NCBI RefSeq assembly: GCF_029436685.1
Contig: NZ_JAROCY010000001.1
Coordinates: 62,001-126,000 of the forward strand
Origin: Novosphingobium cyanobacteriorum
GTDB taxonomy: Bacteria; Pseudomonadota; Alphaproteobacteria; Sphingomonadales; Sphingomonadaceae
Reading direction: 5' to 3'
Length of the DNA: 64,000 bases
The translations under genes were made by a program, and so were the position numbers. How positions within the stretch are numbered: the stretch's first letter is position 1; each line of letters starts with the position of its first letter. Of this stretch, positions 37,702 to 48,981 are shown piece by piece. The notes beneath the pieces are model-generated. The model made no database searches. It was not told the DNA's origin and worked only from the letters and a program-made list of their open reading frames with translations.

Positions 37702-39342
37702 TCAGGCCGTGATCAGCAGATCCGCAGCAACAAGCGCAGGAATGCCCTTCAGGATCGCAAAGGCCACCGATCCCGCCCCACCAAACCCGTCGGCATCATA
37801 GTAGAGCACGCCGGTGCTGGTATTGTAGACGATCCTGTCAGATGCATCGTGCGCCTGCGTGGCATCGGCGGCAGCATGGAACGCGGCATCGGCCAGCGCG
37901 CCCACGGCGCCGACAGCGCCGAAAACCGTGCGCGAGAGGACGATCTTGTCGCCTTCGCCATGGTTGAAGTCCGCAATGCTGTCGCGGTTGGTGCGGGCAT
38001 CCAATGCCGTGTCGAAGACGAAGCGATCCGCCCCCGCGCCGCCGGTCAGCGCGTCCTTCCCGCTACCGCCGAACAGCCGATCGTCGCCGCCACCGCCGAT
38101 CAGGATGTCCCTGCCGCCAAGGCCGGACAGCGTGTTGGCAGCGGCGTTGCCGATAATGCGATTGGCCAGCGCGCTGCCAGTACCGTTGATCGCCGTACTG
38201 CCCACCAGTTGCAGGTTTTCGACATAGGCGAGAGCGGAGAGGTCGAACGACAATGCCGTGCGAACCGTGTCGGTGCCTCCCGCGTCGGTGGTGTCGCCCG
38301 GCGCGGTGGTCACCGCCTCGAAAACCTTGTCATCCGTGGAATCTACCAGATAGATGTCGTTGCCAGTGCCGCCGGCCATGATGTCGGCACCCTTGCCACC
38401 GTCGAGCCAATCGTTGCCGGCGCCACCGTTCAGCGTATCCACGCCAGCGCCGCCCTTCAGCGTGTCGTTACCGTCATTGCCGCTGATTGTATCGGTACCG
38501 GAATCGCCCTGGAGCAGGTTGTCTGCCACGCCGCCGCTGATTGTGTCATTGCCTGCACCTCCGCGCATGGAGGGAAGGAACGGCAGGTCGAGAATATCGT
38601 CCCGGATCGTGCCGAGGCTGGTATCGGCAAGCACGGCAAGGTCCAGATCGCCGATGGCATAGGGATACCCGCGATAATAGACGACGCCGTTCATCAGCCC
38701 GAGCAACGGGTCGTTGCTGTCCCCCGGGTAGGCGTTCGAATTGCCATAATGGGAATAGTTGTTGTCGGTCAGCGGCATTGCGCCCCCGGTCAATGCCCGC
38801 ACGTTGGGTCCATCGAACATCACCGCCCCACCATCGATCTTCAGGCGATAGTCGTAGGCGGTCTTGAACCCGGCGGGGAAACTGTTCTGTGCCTCGTCAT
38901 AGTATCCCGTGAAGCCGAGCGCGTGGCCGATCTCGTGCAGCATCACCGCCAGGCCGTCGGTCCGATCTGACGGTGTTTCGCCACGCGTGGCAGGGGTGGG
39001 ATCAAGGAACAGCTCGTTGAGCAGGTAATCCGGGGCGACGCGGATGCTGATGTCGGGCTCGGTGCCTGCCTTGGCATTGCCCTGCAGCTTGTAGGCAGGG
39101 CCGCCATCGGCAATCCAGAAGCCATCCATCTTGGGCAGGGTGGTGCCGTTCAGCCAGCCGCCATCGGCGCGGCCGCTGGGCACGTCGGTGGTGATCTCGA
39201 TGCGGATGGTAAGCGCGGCATTGCCGGCCAGCGCCTTGCCCCACAGCGCCACCGCCTGCGCGGCCACGGCCTGCAGCGCGTCTACCTTTGCCTGGTCCAC
39301 CGCTGCGGTGTTGACCATCTGGAACGTGGGGGTGATCGCCAT
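37702..39342 (-). CDS. secreted RTX metalloprotease, leishmanolysin-like active site
   Basis: A 546-aa protein without signal peptide. The catalytic half carries MLHEIGHALGF (HExxH at residues 136-140), a distant SHYG (His198) and LLGLMNG (Met217). This layout is that of M8/leishmanolysin rather than the HExxHxxGxxH of serralysins, because residue 146 is Gly. From about residue 261 glycine-aspartate nonapeptide repeats (GGAGNDTISGG and similar) form two calcium-binding RTX blocks, ending in a hydrophobic C-terminus. This implies type I secretion. No type I exporter genes are nearby. Confidence 0.82.
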   Translation of the reverse strand: MAITPTFQMVNTAAVDQAKVDALQAVAAQAVALWGKALAGNAALTIRIEITTDVPSGRADGGWLNGTTLPKMDGFWIADGGPAYKLQGNAKAGTEPDISIRVAPDYLLNELFLDPTPATRGETPSDRTDGLAVMLHEIGHALGFTGYYDEAQNSFPAGFKTAYDYRLKIDGGAVMFDGPNVRALTGGAMPLTDNNYSHYGNSNAYPGDSNDPLLGLMNGVVYYRGYPYAIGDLDLAVLADTSLGTIRDDILDLPFLPSMRGGAGNDTISGGVADNLLQGDSGTDTISGNDGNDTLKGGAGVDTLNGGAGNDWLDGGKGADIMAGGTGNDIYLVDSTDDKVFEAVTTAPGDTTDAGGTDTVRTALSFDLSALAYVENLQLVGSTAINGTGSALANRIIGNAAANTLSGLGGRDILIGGGGDDRLFGGSGKDALTGGAGADRFVFDTALDARTNRDSIADFNHGEGDKIVLSRTVFGAVGAVGALADAAFHAAADATQAHDASDRIVYNTSTGVLYYDADGFGGAGSVAFAILKGIPALVAADLLITA

Positions 39343-39402
39343 GTGACTCTCCGAAACTGGAGCGCCAGCATAGCATGGAAGGTTTCCGTGAAGTAAAACG
39401 CC

Positions 39403-40287
39403 CTAGAGCGAACCGACCAGATGCCGCATCCAGTTCCACAACAGCGGGGGGGTGACCAGCCGTGCCGCCTCGCCAATCCGCTGGCGCGGACTGCGGTCAG
39501 GCCCTGCTGAGACGATATCGGTCGGCGCAAACCGCCGGTTGCCATCCATGGCGAAAACCGTGCTGCGATAACCGATCTTGTCACCCGCACCGGTGCGCCG
39601 GGTGTAGAAGTAGGTGGCGAGTGATCGGCGCACCATGCGCCCGCCGGTGTTCACCGGCTGGGTGTGGCCATGGAAGCTGTTGGGACCATGGGCGAAAATG
39701 ATCGTGCGGGCCATCACGGGGGCCACCGTTCGCACCACCTGCCGCCGCTTGCTGCAGTAAAGCTCCAGTCCGCCGCCCCAATCGTCCTGCCAGCCTTCGT
39801 TGAGATAGGTCAGCGCCACCAGCGCATTGTCCAGCATGGTGTGGCGGTGTCGGTTGAAATCGAGATGGATGTCGAACCGCCCGCCATCGCGGCATTCATG
39901 CAGGCCCCCGTTCAGCAGAGTGGGGTCCACCAGCAGAGGGGAGATACCGGTGATGTCCTGCAGGAAATCCACCATGGCGTGGCGGTGCATCGCGTCGAAA
40001 TAGCGCAGGGTCTGCGGGCCGAAGGTCGCCGGATCGGTGGAGCGCACGGTCTGTTCGCGCTGGTTGGCGATCATGCGCGCGGCAGCAAGGCCGCTGTCGA
40101 ATTCAGCGCGCACCTCGCGCAGGAACTGGGTTTCGAACAGCCCGTCGATCACGATGTGCGGGAATGGGTCTGCCTTGAAGAAGGCCGTGCGGCACTGATC
40201 ACGCCAGCCGCCATCGCGCAGATCACGTGCGAGCACGCCATCTCCCTTTGGCCTGAATTCAAGTTGTTGTGCCGTTGCCCCGACCAT
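39403..40287 (-). CDS. 2-oxoglutarate/Fe(II)-dependent oxygenase family protein
   Basis: A 294-aa protein starting at the ATG preceded by AGGGGG. The double-stranded beta-helix core shows RFDIHLDFNRH, an HxD iron motif, and FHGHTQPV with the distal His, followed by RRSLATYFYTRR with an Arg for 2-oxoglutarate. DWGGGLELY is typical of prolyl 4-hydroxylase-like members. The substrate is unknown. It lies 61 bp upstream of the RTX protease gene on the same strand, so co-expression is possible. Confidence 0.83.
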   Translation of the reverse strand: MVGATAQQLEFRPKGDGVLARDLRDGGWRDQCRTAFFKADPFPHIVIDGLFETQFLREVRAEFDSGLAAARMIANQREQTVRSTDPATFGPQTLRYFDAMHRHAMVDFLQDITGISPLLVDPTLLNGGLHECRDGGRFDIHLDFNRHRHTMLDNALVALTYLNEGWQDDWGGGLELYCSKRRQVVRTVAPVMARTIIFAHGPNSFHGHTQPVNTGGRMVRRSLATYFYTRRTGAGDKIGYRSTVFAMDGNRRFAPTDIVSAGPDRSPRQRIGEAARLVTPPLLWNWMRHLVGSL

Positions 40288-40408
40288 GATTCGCCCCCTA
40301 TTGACCAAAAAGGGTGCGCTTGTACTGCGGGTTCGCCAACTAAGGGCTAGCGCTATTGATGGCTTAGTTCGATCCGATCTGGCTCATATCGGGACGGTCG
40401 AGGGTGCA

Positions 40409-41179
40409 TCAGGGATGGAACCAGCCCCAGACCAGCCGGCCGGTCAGCCCCAGGCTGACAGCAACCAGCAACGGCCGGATCACGCGTGCGCCAAAGCGGG
40501 TGGCGGCGTGGCTGCCAAGCCATGCACCCGCAATCGCACCCAGGCCCATGCACAGGCCCAGCAGCCACAGCACCTGTCCGCCTGCGGCAAAAACCACCGC
40601 GCTGGCAAAGTTGCTTGCCACGTTGAGGAACTTGGTAAGCCCCGTGGCGCGGGTAAGGCCGAAGCCGCGCAATGCGACCAGGCTGGTGGTGTAGAACTGC
40701 CCCGCACCGGGGCCGAAGAATCCATCGTAGAACCCGATCGCGCCCGACACCGGCAGGTATTGCCGTTCGGACAGGCGTGAACGGCTGTCGCCATCGTCCA
40801 TGCGCGGAGAGACGACGGTGTAGATCGCCACGGCCATCAGCAGCAGCGGCACCACCAGCTTCAGCACATGCGCGTCCATGTGCTGGATCAGCCAGGCACC
40901 CGCCGCAGCTCCTGCCAGGCTGGCCAGCGCCTTGGGCCAGGATTCGGCAATGCTGAACAGGCCCGCCTTGCGATATCGCCACGCGGCCATGGTGGTGCCG
41001 CAGATCGACTGCACCTTGTTGGTGCCCAGCACCACATGCGGGGGCAGACCCGTGGTGATCAGCGCCGGCATCATCAGCAGGCCACCGCCGCCCGCGATGG
41101 CGTCGATGAAGCCGGTCACCACGGCCAGCGCGGTAAGGCCCGCATAGAACCAGCCGGACAGGATCATCGGGTCATGCAT
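40409..41179 (-). CDS. TSUP family (TauE/SafE) membrane transporter
   Basis: A 256-aa protein with about eight hydrophobic helices. The repeated TSUP motifs are [18 protein letters not shown] and [16 protein letters not shown], one in each half. Such proteins move sulfite, sulfoacetate or other small organosulfur anions across the inner membrane; specificity cannot be predicted. The ATG giving [10 protein letters not shown] is the start, and the much longer frame upstream is antisense to tgt. Divergent from tgt with a 60-bp gap. Confidence 0.92.
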   Translation of the reverse strand: MHDPMILSGWFYAGLTALAVVTGFIDAIAGGGGLLMMPALITTGLPPHVVLGTNKVQSICGTTMAAWRYRKAGLFSIAESWPKALASLAGAAAGAWLIQHMDAHVLKLVVPLLLMAVAIYTVVSPRMDDGDSRSRLSERQYLPVSGAIGFYDGFFGPGAGQFYTTSLVALRGFGLTRATGLTKFLNVASNFASAVVFAAGGQVLWLLGLCMGLGAIAGAWLGSHAATRFGARVIRPLLVAVSLGLTGRLVWGWFHP

Positions 41180-41239
41180 TTGCGCGCCATGGCGTTTGCG
41201 CCTAAGGGCCGCAATCTCCTTTTGCCCCGGCCCATTGCA

Positions 41240-42364
41240 ATGACCCGCTTTTCGTTCCAGATTCACGCCACCGACGGCAAGGCGCGCACCGGCGCGATCC
41301 AGATGCTGCGCGGTGACATCCGCACGCCGGCGTTCATGCCGGTGGGCACCGCCGCCACGGTGAAGGCGATGAAGGTTGAGGACGTGCGCGCCACGGGCGC
41401 AGACATCATCCTTGGCAACACCTATCACCTGATGCTGCGCCCCGGCGCTGAACGCGTGGCGCGGCTGGGCGGCCTGCACAAGTTCATGGGCTGGGACCGC
41501 CCGATCCTCACCGACAGTGGCGGCTACCAGGTGATGAGCCTGTCGGACCTGCGCAAGATCACCGAAGAGGGCGTGACCTTCGCCAGCCACCTCGATGGCT
41601 CGCGCCACATGCTCAGCCCCGAACGGTCTATGGAGATCCAGCGGCTGCTGGGGTCCGACATCGTGATGTGCTTCGATGAATGCCCGCGGGCAGACCAGCC
41701 GCGCGACGTGATCGCGCGCAGCATGGAAATGTCGATGCGCTGGGCCCGCCGCAGCCGTTATGCGTTCGATGCAGGAGCAGAACATGCGGGCCGCGCCGCC
41801 CTGTTCGGCATCCAGCAGGGCGCGCTGGACGAGTCCTTGCGCAAGGCGAGCGCCGATGCGCTGACCGACATCGGCTTCGATGGCTATGCCATCGGCGGGC
41901 TCGCGGTGGGTGAGGGGCAGGAAGCGATGTTCGCCACGCTCGATTTCGCGCCTGATCAATTGCCGACTGACCGCCCGCGTTACCTGATGGGCGTGGGCAA
42001 GCCAGACGACCTTGTTGGCGCGGTGGAGCGCGGGGTGGACATGTTCGATTGCGTGCTGCCCAGCCGATCGGGCCGCAACGGGCAGGCCTTCACCTGGAAC
42101 GGCCCGCTCAACATGCGCAACGCGCGCCATGCGGAAGACAGCGCACCGATCGACGAACGCTGCACCTGCCCGGTTTGCGCCAAGTACAGCCGCGCCTACC
42201 TGCACCACCTGCATAAGTCGGGCGAGATCCTCGGCGCGATGCTGCTGACCGAGCACAACATCAGCTTCTACCAGCAGTTGATGGCCGCCATGCGCACCGC
42301 CATCGCCGAACAGCGCTTCACCGCCTTCGCCGCGGATTTCCGCCGGGACTACTTCGGCAGATAG
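41240..42364 (+). CDS. tgt: tRNA-guanine transglycosylase (queuine)
   Basis: A 374-aa Tgt. Active-site landmarks are [34 protein letters not shown] and [16 protein letters not shown]. The zinc site is [17 protein letters not shown]. It exchanges guanine-34 for preQ1 in tRNAs for Asp, Asn, His and Tyr. An upstream in-frame extension lies in the divergent gap and is not needed. Confidence 0.97.
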   Translation: MTRFSFQIHATDGKARTGAIQMLRGDIRTPAFMPVGTAATVKAMKVEDVRATGADIILGNTYHLMLRPGAERVARLGGLHKFMGWDRPILTDSGGYQVMSLSDLRKITEEGVTFASHLDGSRHMLSPERSMEIQRLLGSDIVMCFDECPRADQPRDVIARSMEMSMRWARRSRYAFDAGAEHAGRAALFGIQQGALDESLRKASADALTDIGFDGYAIGGLAVGEGQEAMFATLDFAPDQLPTDRPRYLMGVGKPDDLVGAVERGVDMFDCVLPSRSGRNGQAFTWNGPLNMRNARHAEDSAPIDERCTCPVCAKYSRAYLHHLHKSGEILGAMLLTEHNISFYQQLMAAMRTAIAEQRFTAFAADFRRDYFGR

Positions 42365-42447
42365 CGCCAGATCGGCGTGAACGTGCTGATTTTGCTGGCA
42401 AGTCCTCACCTGTCGCGCCAGTCTTCGGGCGTTTACCAGGGGGCTTC

Positions 42448-44463
42448 ATGCGGAAGAAGATGGGTTTGTGCGGTGCCGTGCTGGCGCTCGGATGGGCAGG
42501 CGTTGCGCAGGCCGACGAGGCAGGCGGTGCTACGCTGGCGGAAAAGTTCGGCGCGCGTGAAGGGATCGAGGCGATGTCGCTCTCGCCCGATGGCAGCCAT
42601 GTCGCGATGATCGTGCCGATGGTGCGTGGGCAGCGCGTGCTGATTGCGGACCTGGTCGCCGGCGGCGCGCCCAAGGGCATCTTCGCAGTCGAGGGGTACA
42701 ACAAGACCGGCAACGCCATCAGCCGCCTGCGCCGCTGCCAGTGGTCGACCGACACGCGGCTTGTCTGCAGCATCTATGTCCAGACTTTCGCCGGCGGCAT
42801 CCTCAATGGCTTCACCCGTCTGGCTGCCATGGACAGCGACGGCGGGAACGCCAAAATCCTGTCCGCGCAGGAGAACGGCCGCGATCTTTACGTGGCGAAC
42901 TATGGCGGCCGGGTGATCGACTGGACCGGGGACAAGCCCGGCGAAGTGCTGATGACCCGGCAATTCGTGCCGCAGGCAACGATCAACACCCGCCTCGCCA
43001 AATCGGACGAAGGCCTGGGCGTGGAATCCATCCACACGGTTACCCTGCAGCGCCACACGGTGGAAGCCGCCAAGCGCAACGCAGCGGACTACATCTCCGA
43101 CGGGCTGGGCCGCGTGCGGGTGATGGGGCTGATGAAGGAAATTCCCGGCGGCTACTCCAGCGGGGTGATCGACTATTTCTATCGCAAGGCGGACGGTGAT
43201 GTCTGGCGTGATCTTGGCCGGCTTGACCAGTCCGACGGCAACCTTGCCACGGGGTTCGATCCGCAAGCCGTCGATCCCGCGCTTGATGTCGTCTATGGCT
43301 TCGAAGCGCAGGGAAACGGCCGCACCGCCTTGGTCCGGATTAAGCTGGATGACACCGCCATGCGCGAGACTGTGCTGTCGCGCGATGATGTCGATGTGGA
43401 TTCGCTGGTCACCATCGGTCGGCAGCACCGGGTTGTCGGGGCCAGCTTCGCCACCGAGCGCCGGCAGGTGGAATTCTTCGATCCCGAATTGCGCAAGCTG
43501 GGCGCTGCGCTGCAACGCGCCCTGCCGGGCAATCCGTCGATCAGCTTTGTCGATGCCAGTGCCGATGAAAAGCGCCTGCTGCTGTTTGCCGGAAGCGATG
43601 TCGATCCGGGGATGTTCTATCTCTACGACAAGACTGCGCACAAGCTTGAGCAGATCCTTGCCTCGCGCCCCGATCTTGCCGGGCTGACGCTTTCGCCGAT
43701 GAGGCCGGTGCGGTATCTCGCGGCCGATGGCACCGAAATTCCGGCTTACCTTACGCTCCCTGCCGCCGGAACGGGCAAGGACCTGCCGGCCATCGTGATG
43801 CCGCACGGCGGGCCCGCTTCACGCGACGAGTGGGGATTCGACTGGCTGGTGCAGTATTTCGCATCGCGCGGCTATGCCGTGCTGCAACCCAATTATCGCG
43901 GGTCGGCGGGCTATGGCGCTGACTGGTATCAGAAGAATGGCTTCCAGTCGTGGCGCGCGGCCATCGGCGATATCGACGATGCCGGGCGCTGGCTGGTCTC
44001 GCAGGGCATCGCCGCGCCGGGCAAGCTGGCCGTGTTCGGCTGGTCCTATGGCGGTTACGCCGCGCTGCAATCGGTCGCAACGGAACCCGGCCTGTTCAAG
44101 GCAATCGTCGCTGTGGCCCCGGTCACCGATCTTGACCGACTGCGCGCCGATGCCAACGGCTATACCAACGGGGTGCTGGTGGACCGGTTCATCGGTCATG
44201 GAGAACATGTCGAAAGTGGTTCACCCGCAAGGCACGCTGCCAGCATCGCGGCGCCCGTCCTCCTGTTCCACGGCGATGTCGACGCCAATGTCGGCGTCAG
44301 CCAATCGCGGCTGATGGCTGAAACGCTGCGCGAAGCGGGCAAGGGCGTCGACTACACCGAATTCGCAGGTCTCGATCACTATCTGGAAGACAGCCAGGCT
44401 CGGGCCGTCATGTTGGCGAAGAGCGATGCCTTCATACGCAAGGCACTCGGCCTCGCACCTTGA
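42448..44463 (+). CDS. S9 family peptidase (prolyl oligopeptidase-like), exported
   Basis: A 671-aa protein with a signal peptide (MRKKMGLCGAVLALG...AQA), a long N-terminal beta-propeller-like region and a C-terminal alpha/beta hydrolase domain. The catalytic triad is visible as GWSYGGYAAL (Ser533), HGDVDANV (Asp612) and GLDHYLE (His644). LPAIVMPHGGPASRDEWGF marks the oxyanion region. It probably cleaves peptides in the periplasm; it resembles acylaminoacyl- or dipeptidyl-peptidase members. Confidence 0.92.
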   Translation: MRKKMGLCGAVLALGWAGVAQADEAGGATLAEKFGAREGIEAMSLSPDGSHVAMIVPMVRGQRVLIADLVAGGAPKGIFAVEGYNKTGNAISRLRRCQWSTDTRLVCSIYVQTFAGGILNGFTRLAAMDSDGGNAKILSAQENGRDLYVANYGGRVIDWTGDKPGEVLMTRQFVPQATINTRLAKSDEGLGVESIHTVTLQRHTVEAAKRNAADYISDGLGRVRVMGLMKEIPGGYSSGVIDYFYRKADGDVWRDLGRLDQSDGNLATGFDPQAVDPALDVVYGFEAQGNGRTALVRIKLDDTAMRETVLSRDDVDVDSLVTIGRQHRVVGASFATERRQVEFFDPELRKLGAALQRALPGNPSISFVDASADEKRLLLFAGSDVDPGMFYLYDKTAHKLEQILASRPDLAGLTLSPMRPVRYLAADGTEIPAYLTLPAAGTGKDLPAIVMPHGGPASRDEWGFDWLVQYFASRGYAVLQPNYRGSAGYGADWYQKNGFQSWRAAIGDIDDAGRWLVSQGIAAPGKLAVFGWSYGGYAALQSVATEPGLFKAIVAVAPVTDLDRLRADANGYTNGVLVDRFIGHGEHVESGSPARHAASIAAPVLLFHGDVDANVGVSQSRLMAETLREAGKGVDYTEFAGLDHYLEDSQARAVMLAKSDAFIRKALGLAP

Positions 44464-44474
44464 TGCGCTGATGC

Positions 44475-44672
44475 TCAGGCGGCGATGGCTTCACCGTCAT
44501 CGTCGTCCACCACCTGCGTTTCAAGCTGGGTGCCGGGGTACTGGTAGAACATGCCCGATCGCGGATCGCGAAAGCCGGCACCGATGGCGCCGGCCTGCTG
44601 CTGTGCGGTAACGAGGTCTGAGTACCATTTGCCGGTGCGGTGCGCGGTGACGAAGCGAAACATCGTGGTCAT
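44475..44672 (-). CDS. small conserved-looking protein, unknown
   Basis: A 65-aa soluble protein: RTGKWYSDLVTAQQQAGAIGAGF, then SGMFYQYPGTQLE and an acidic C-terminus. I associate this pattern with small uncharacterised sphingomonad proteins, but no function is known to me. It is convergent with the S9 peptidase gene and downstream of the rpsD terminator, so it probably has its own promoter. Confidence 0.6.
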   Translation of the reverse strand: MTTMFRFVTAHRTGKWYSDLVTAQQQAGAIGAGFRDPRSGMFYQYPGTQLETQVVDDDDGEAIAA

Positions 44673-44754
44673 GCCCGGTCAATCGCGAGAATGGGACCCG
44701 GTTCCCTTGTCCGCGATCAATCCCTGCGATTTTTGAGCCAGTGCGTAACATGCG

Positions 44755-44779
44755 AAAAAGGCGGGACTTTCGTCCCGCC
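44755..44779 (-). terminator. rpsD intrinsic terminator
   Basis: On the minus strand GGCGGGAC, GAAA tetraloop, GTCCCGCC, then TTTTTCG: an 8-bp perfect stem and T-run, 32 bp after the rpsD stop. Confidence 0.9.
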
Positions 44780-44811
44780 TCGTTCTGTTCCGAAGGTCCG
44801 GAAAGGACCGG

Positions 44812-45423
44812 TCAGCGCGAATAGAATTCGACGACCAGGTTCGGTTCCATCTTCACCGGATAGGGCACTTCGTCCAGCGTGGGGACGCGGGCGAACGTCG
44901 CCTTGTCACCCTCGGCCACGACGTAGTCGGGCACTTCGCGCTCGGGCAGCGCCTGGGCTTCGGCGACCAGCGCCATTTCCTTGGCCTTGGGCCCGAGGCT
45001 GATCACGTCGCCCGCGCGCACGCGGCGGCTGGCGATGTTGCACTTCACGCCGTTGACGCGGATGTGGCCGTGCGAAACGATCTGGCGGGCCGAGAAGATC
45101 GTCGGCGCGAACTTGGCGCGGTACACGATCATGTCGAGGCGCTGTTCAAGCAGACCGATCAGGTTCTGGCCGGTGTCACCCTTCATGCGGGCGGCTTCCT
45201 GATAGGTGGCCTTGAACTGCTTTTCGGTCACGTCGCCGTAGTAGCCCTTGAGCTTCTGCTTGGCGCGCAGCTGCAGACCGAAGTCCGAAACCTTGCTCTT
45301 GCGGCGCTGGCCGTGCTGGCCTGGGCCATACGAGCGACGGTTGACGGAGGACTTGGGACGGCCCCAGATGTTTTCGCCAAGACGGCGGTCAATCTTGTGC
45401 TTCGATGCCTTGCGCTTTGACAC
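44812..45423 (-). CDS. rpsD: 30S ribosomal protein S4
   Basis: A 203-aa S4. The N-terminus [20 protein letters not shown] is the alphaproteobacterial zinc-free form, lacking the cysteine cluster. The S4 RNA-binding domain reads [20 protein letters not shown] and [11 protein letters not shown]. It nucleates 30S assembly by binding 16S rRNA. It is a single-gene transcript here, ending at a strong terminator. Confidence 0.98.
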   Translation of the reverse strand: MSKRKASKHKIDRRLGENIWGRPKSSVNRRSYGPGQHGQRRKSKVSDFGLQLRAKQKLKGYYGDVTEKQFKATYQEAARMKGDTGQNLIGLLEQRLDMIVYRAKFAPTIFSARQIVSHGHIRVNGVKCNIASRRVRAGDVISLGPKAKEMALVAEAQALPEREVPDYVVAEGDKATFARVPTLDEVPYPVKMEPNLVVEFYSR

Positions 45424-45583
45424 GTAAGGTTCCTTTCAACTTGCCATGTAACCCGGCATCGTGCCGGTGTTTTCGTAGACCCGGAACCGCACCACGAACC
45501 CCTTGGGATCGTGCGGCCGCCGCTTCACCGGGCTTGCGGGGCCAATTGCGAAGGCGCGCCTAGACCAGCGATTCCCCCGAATG

Positions 45584-46327
45584 TCAAGCTTTCTCGCCGG
45601 TCTTGCCGGGCCGGGGGCCGGGCTTGCGGGCAAGGGCGCTCAACACACCGCGCATGGTGCGCACTTCCAGATGGTTCCAGCCGGGCTTGGTCAGCATGGT
45701 GCGCAGCGTGCGGCGCGTGGCGGCGGCGCGGCTGTATGGTTCGAAGTAACCGCGCGGCTCCAGCATGTCGGTCAACTGCTCGAACATGCCTTCGAACTCC
45801 TCCTGCGGGGCAGGGGGCAGCAGGTCTTCCAGCGTGGGCTGCACCAGGTCGCAATGCTTGGAGTATTCATACGCACACAGGATCACCGCCTGCGCCAGGT
45901 TCAGCGAACCGAACTCCGGATTGATCGGTGCGGTGATGATCGCGCGGGCCAGCGCCACGTCGTCAGTTTCCAGCCCCGACCGCTCGGGCCCGAACACCAG
46001 CGCGCTGCGCCCCGGCGCGGCGACGATGTCCTTGGCCGCCTGCTCGGGCGTCAGCACCGGCTTGGTCACGCCGCGCTTGCGCACGGTGGTGGCGTAGACG
46101 TGGCTGCAATCGGCCACCGCCTCGGCCAGCGTCTCGAACACCTGCGCCTTTTCCAGCACCACGTCCGCCCCGGCGGCGGCAGGGCCGGCCGAGGGATTGG
46201 GCCAGCCATCGCGTGGCGAGACCAGCCGCATCTCGGTGAGGCCAAAGTTCAGCATGGCGCGCGCCGCCTTGCCGATATTCTCGCCCAGCTGCGGCCGGAC
46301 GAGCACGATCACGGGTTGTTCGCTCAT
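45584..46327 (-). CDS. RNA methyltransferase of the TrmJ/SpoU family
   Basis: A 247-aa SPOUT enzyme starting at the ATG that overlaps the nrdR stop. [25 protein letters not shown] is motif 1 of TrmJ-like enzymes, [15 protein letters not shown] motif 2, and [16 protein letters not shown] motif 3. The expected activity is 2'-O-methylation of tRNA position 32. Last gene of the rpiB-glyA-nrdR operon. Confidence 0.9.
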   Translation of the reverse strand: MSEQPVIVLVRPQLGENIGKAARAMLNFGLTEMRLVSPRDGWPNPSAGPAAAGADVVLEKAQVFETLAEAVADCSHVYATTVRKRGVTKPVLTPEQAAKDIVAAPGRSALVFGPERSGLETDDVALARAIITAPINPEFGSLNLAQAVILCAYEYSKHCDLVQPTLEDLLPPAPQEEFEGMFEQLTDMLEPRGYFEPYSRAAATRRTLRTMLTKPGWNHLEVRTMRGVLSALARKPGPRPGKTGEKA

Positions 46328-46794
46328 GCGGACTGCGGCCCTGCCACTTCGCGTACGGAGCTGGCGAATTCCTCGAAGTCGCGCGCCTCGGTGAAATCGC
46401 GATAGACGCTGGCGAAGCGGATGTAGGCCACGCTGTCCAGCTGGCGCAGGCCTTCCATCACCATCTCCCCGATCAGCTTGGAAGGCACTTCGGCATCGCC
46501 CATCGTCTCGATCTGGCGCTGGATGCCGGAAACCAGCTGGTCCAGCCGTTCCTGTGACACCGGCCGCTTGCGGCAGGCGAGCGAGACGGACTGTTCGATC
46601 TTCAGCCGATCGAACGGTTCGCGCCGGTCGCCGCTCTTGACCACCACAACCTCGCGCAGCTGCACGCGTTCGAACGTGGTGAAGCGCGCGCCGCAGCCTT
46701 CGCACTGGCGGCGCCGGCGGATCGAGGTGTTGTCCTCGCTCGGCCGGCTGTCCTTCACCTGGCTGTTGTCATGGGCGCAGAAGGGGCAGCGCAA
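46324..46794 (-). CDS. nrdR: transcriptional repressor NrdR
   Basis: A 156-aa protein with the N-terminal zinc ribbon [18 protein letters not shown] and [12 protein letters not shown], then the ATP-cone domain beginning [14 protein letters not shown]. NrdR represses ribonucleotide reductase genes by sensing ATP/dATP. It overlaps the TrmJ-like gene by four bases and adjoins the 68-aa membrane protein gene directly. Confidence 0.97.
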   Translation of the reverse strand: MRCPFCAHDNSQVKDSRPSEDNTSIRRRRQCEGCGARFTTFERVQLREVVVVKSGDRREPFDRLKIEQSVSLACRKRPVSQERLDQLVSGIQRQIETMGDAEVPSKLIGEMVMEGLRQLDSVAYIRFASVYRDFTEARDFEEFASSVREVAGPQSA

Positions 46795-47001
46795 TTACTT
46801 CTTGATCCTCTGCCACAGCGCAAAGCCCGCGCCGGCAACCAGGCCGAGCGGCAGCGAAACCACCGGCAGCAAGGCGCCGGCCACCGCACCGATCGCCGCC
46901 CCGGTCAGCACCGGCCTGGTCGAAGGGTGGGCCATGCCCTGCTTCGCCATGCCGGTGATTTCGTCCATCGCGCGGGAAGGCAGATCGTTGCGGTCATCCA
47001 T
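46795..47001 (-). CDS. small membrane protein, unknown
   Basis: A 68-aa protein with one or two hydrophobic segments (about residues 31-62, rich in Ala, Val, Leu and Gly) and a basic C-terminus RIKK. The start gives MDDRNDLPSR; the longer frame runs into glyA. It sits in tight spacing between glyA (4 bp) and nrdR (0 bp), so it is translated as part of this operon. Confidence 0.65.
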   Translation of the reverse strand: MDDRNDLPSRAMDEITGMAKQGMAHPSTRPVLTGAAIGAVAGALLPVVSLPLGLVAGAGFALWQRIKK

Positions 47002-47005
47002 GGTC

Positions 47006-48319
<1,314 letters not shown>

Positions 48320-48333
48320 CGTGGGTGGCTCCT

Positions 48334-48771
48334 TCAGAACTGCGGGTTGGAAAGCTTGGAAACGCGGGGACCATGGCGGCCACCGCCGAAGTCGGTGCCC
48401 AGGAACGCGTCGAGGCAGGCCTTGGCCATGTCCTCGCCCGTCAGCCGTGCACCCATGGCGATCACGTTGGCGTCGTTGTGCTCGCGCGCCAGGGCGGCGG
48501 ACAGCGGTTCACCCACCAGCGCGCAGCGGCAGGCGGGGTTGCGGTTCACCGCGATGGAAATGCCGATGCCCGATCCGCACAGCGCCACGCCGCGTTCGGC
48601 CACGCCTTCGGCAACCACGGCGGCCAGCTTGTAGCCATAGTCGGGGTAGTCCACCCGATCTGCCGTTTCCGGGCCGAGGTCGGCAACTTCGTGGCCGAGG
48701 CCGATCAGGTATTCGCGCAGCACGGCCTTCAGCTCGACTGCGGCGTGATCGGATGCAATGGCGATGCGCAT
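48334..48771 (-). CDS. rpiB: ribose-5-phosphate isomerase B
   Basis: A 145-aa RpiB with [11 protein letters not shown] at the N-terminus, the active-site Cys in [15 protein letters not shown] and [15 protein letters not shown]. It interconverts ribose 5-phosphate and ribulose 5-phosphate. First gene of the rpiB-glyA operon; the 210-bp gap upstream to the divergent flavin monooxygenase gene should hold both promoters, but I see no strong consensus. Confidence 0.96.
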   Translation of the reverse strand: MRIAIASDHAAVELKAVLREYLIGLGHEVADLGPETADRVDYPDYGYKLAAVVAEGVAERGVALCGSGIGISIAVNRNPACRCALVGEPLSAALAREHNDANVIAMGARLTGEDMAKACLDAFLGTDFGGGRHGPRVSKLSNPQF

Positions 48772-48981
48772 CGTGGGGTTTGCGTCTCTGTTTGGGGATT
48801 CGTGGCCGCCCCCTTAGGCCCATGTGGCGCTGCAATCCACCGCAAATCGGGGCAGAGGGGCCTGCCCAAAAGGGGTTTGTTGTAACATCCGGGAGCATCA
48901 CCGGTCGGACGGGCCGATTGCCAGCCTGCATCGGCAACGATAGAGGCCCCTGCGGTAACGTTTGCAGGAATGGGATGCGCG

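Noticed and set aside
41180..42409. Long N-terminal extension of the TSUP transporter
   Set aside because: The extension is antisense to tgt; the 256-aa protein from 41179 has the expected size.
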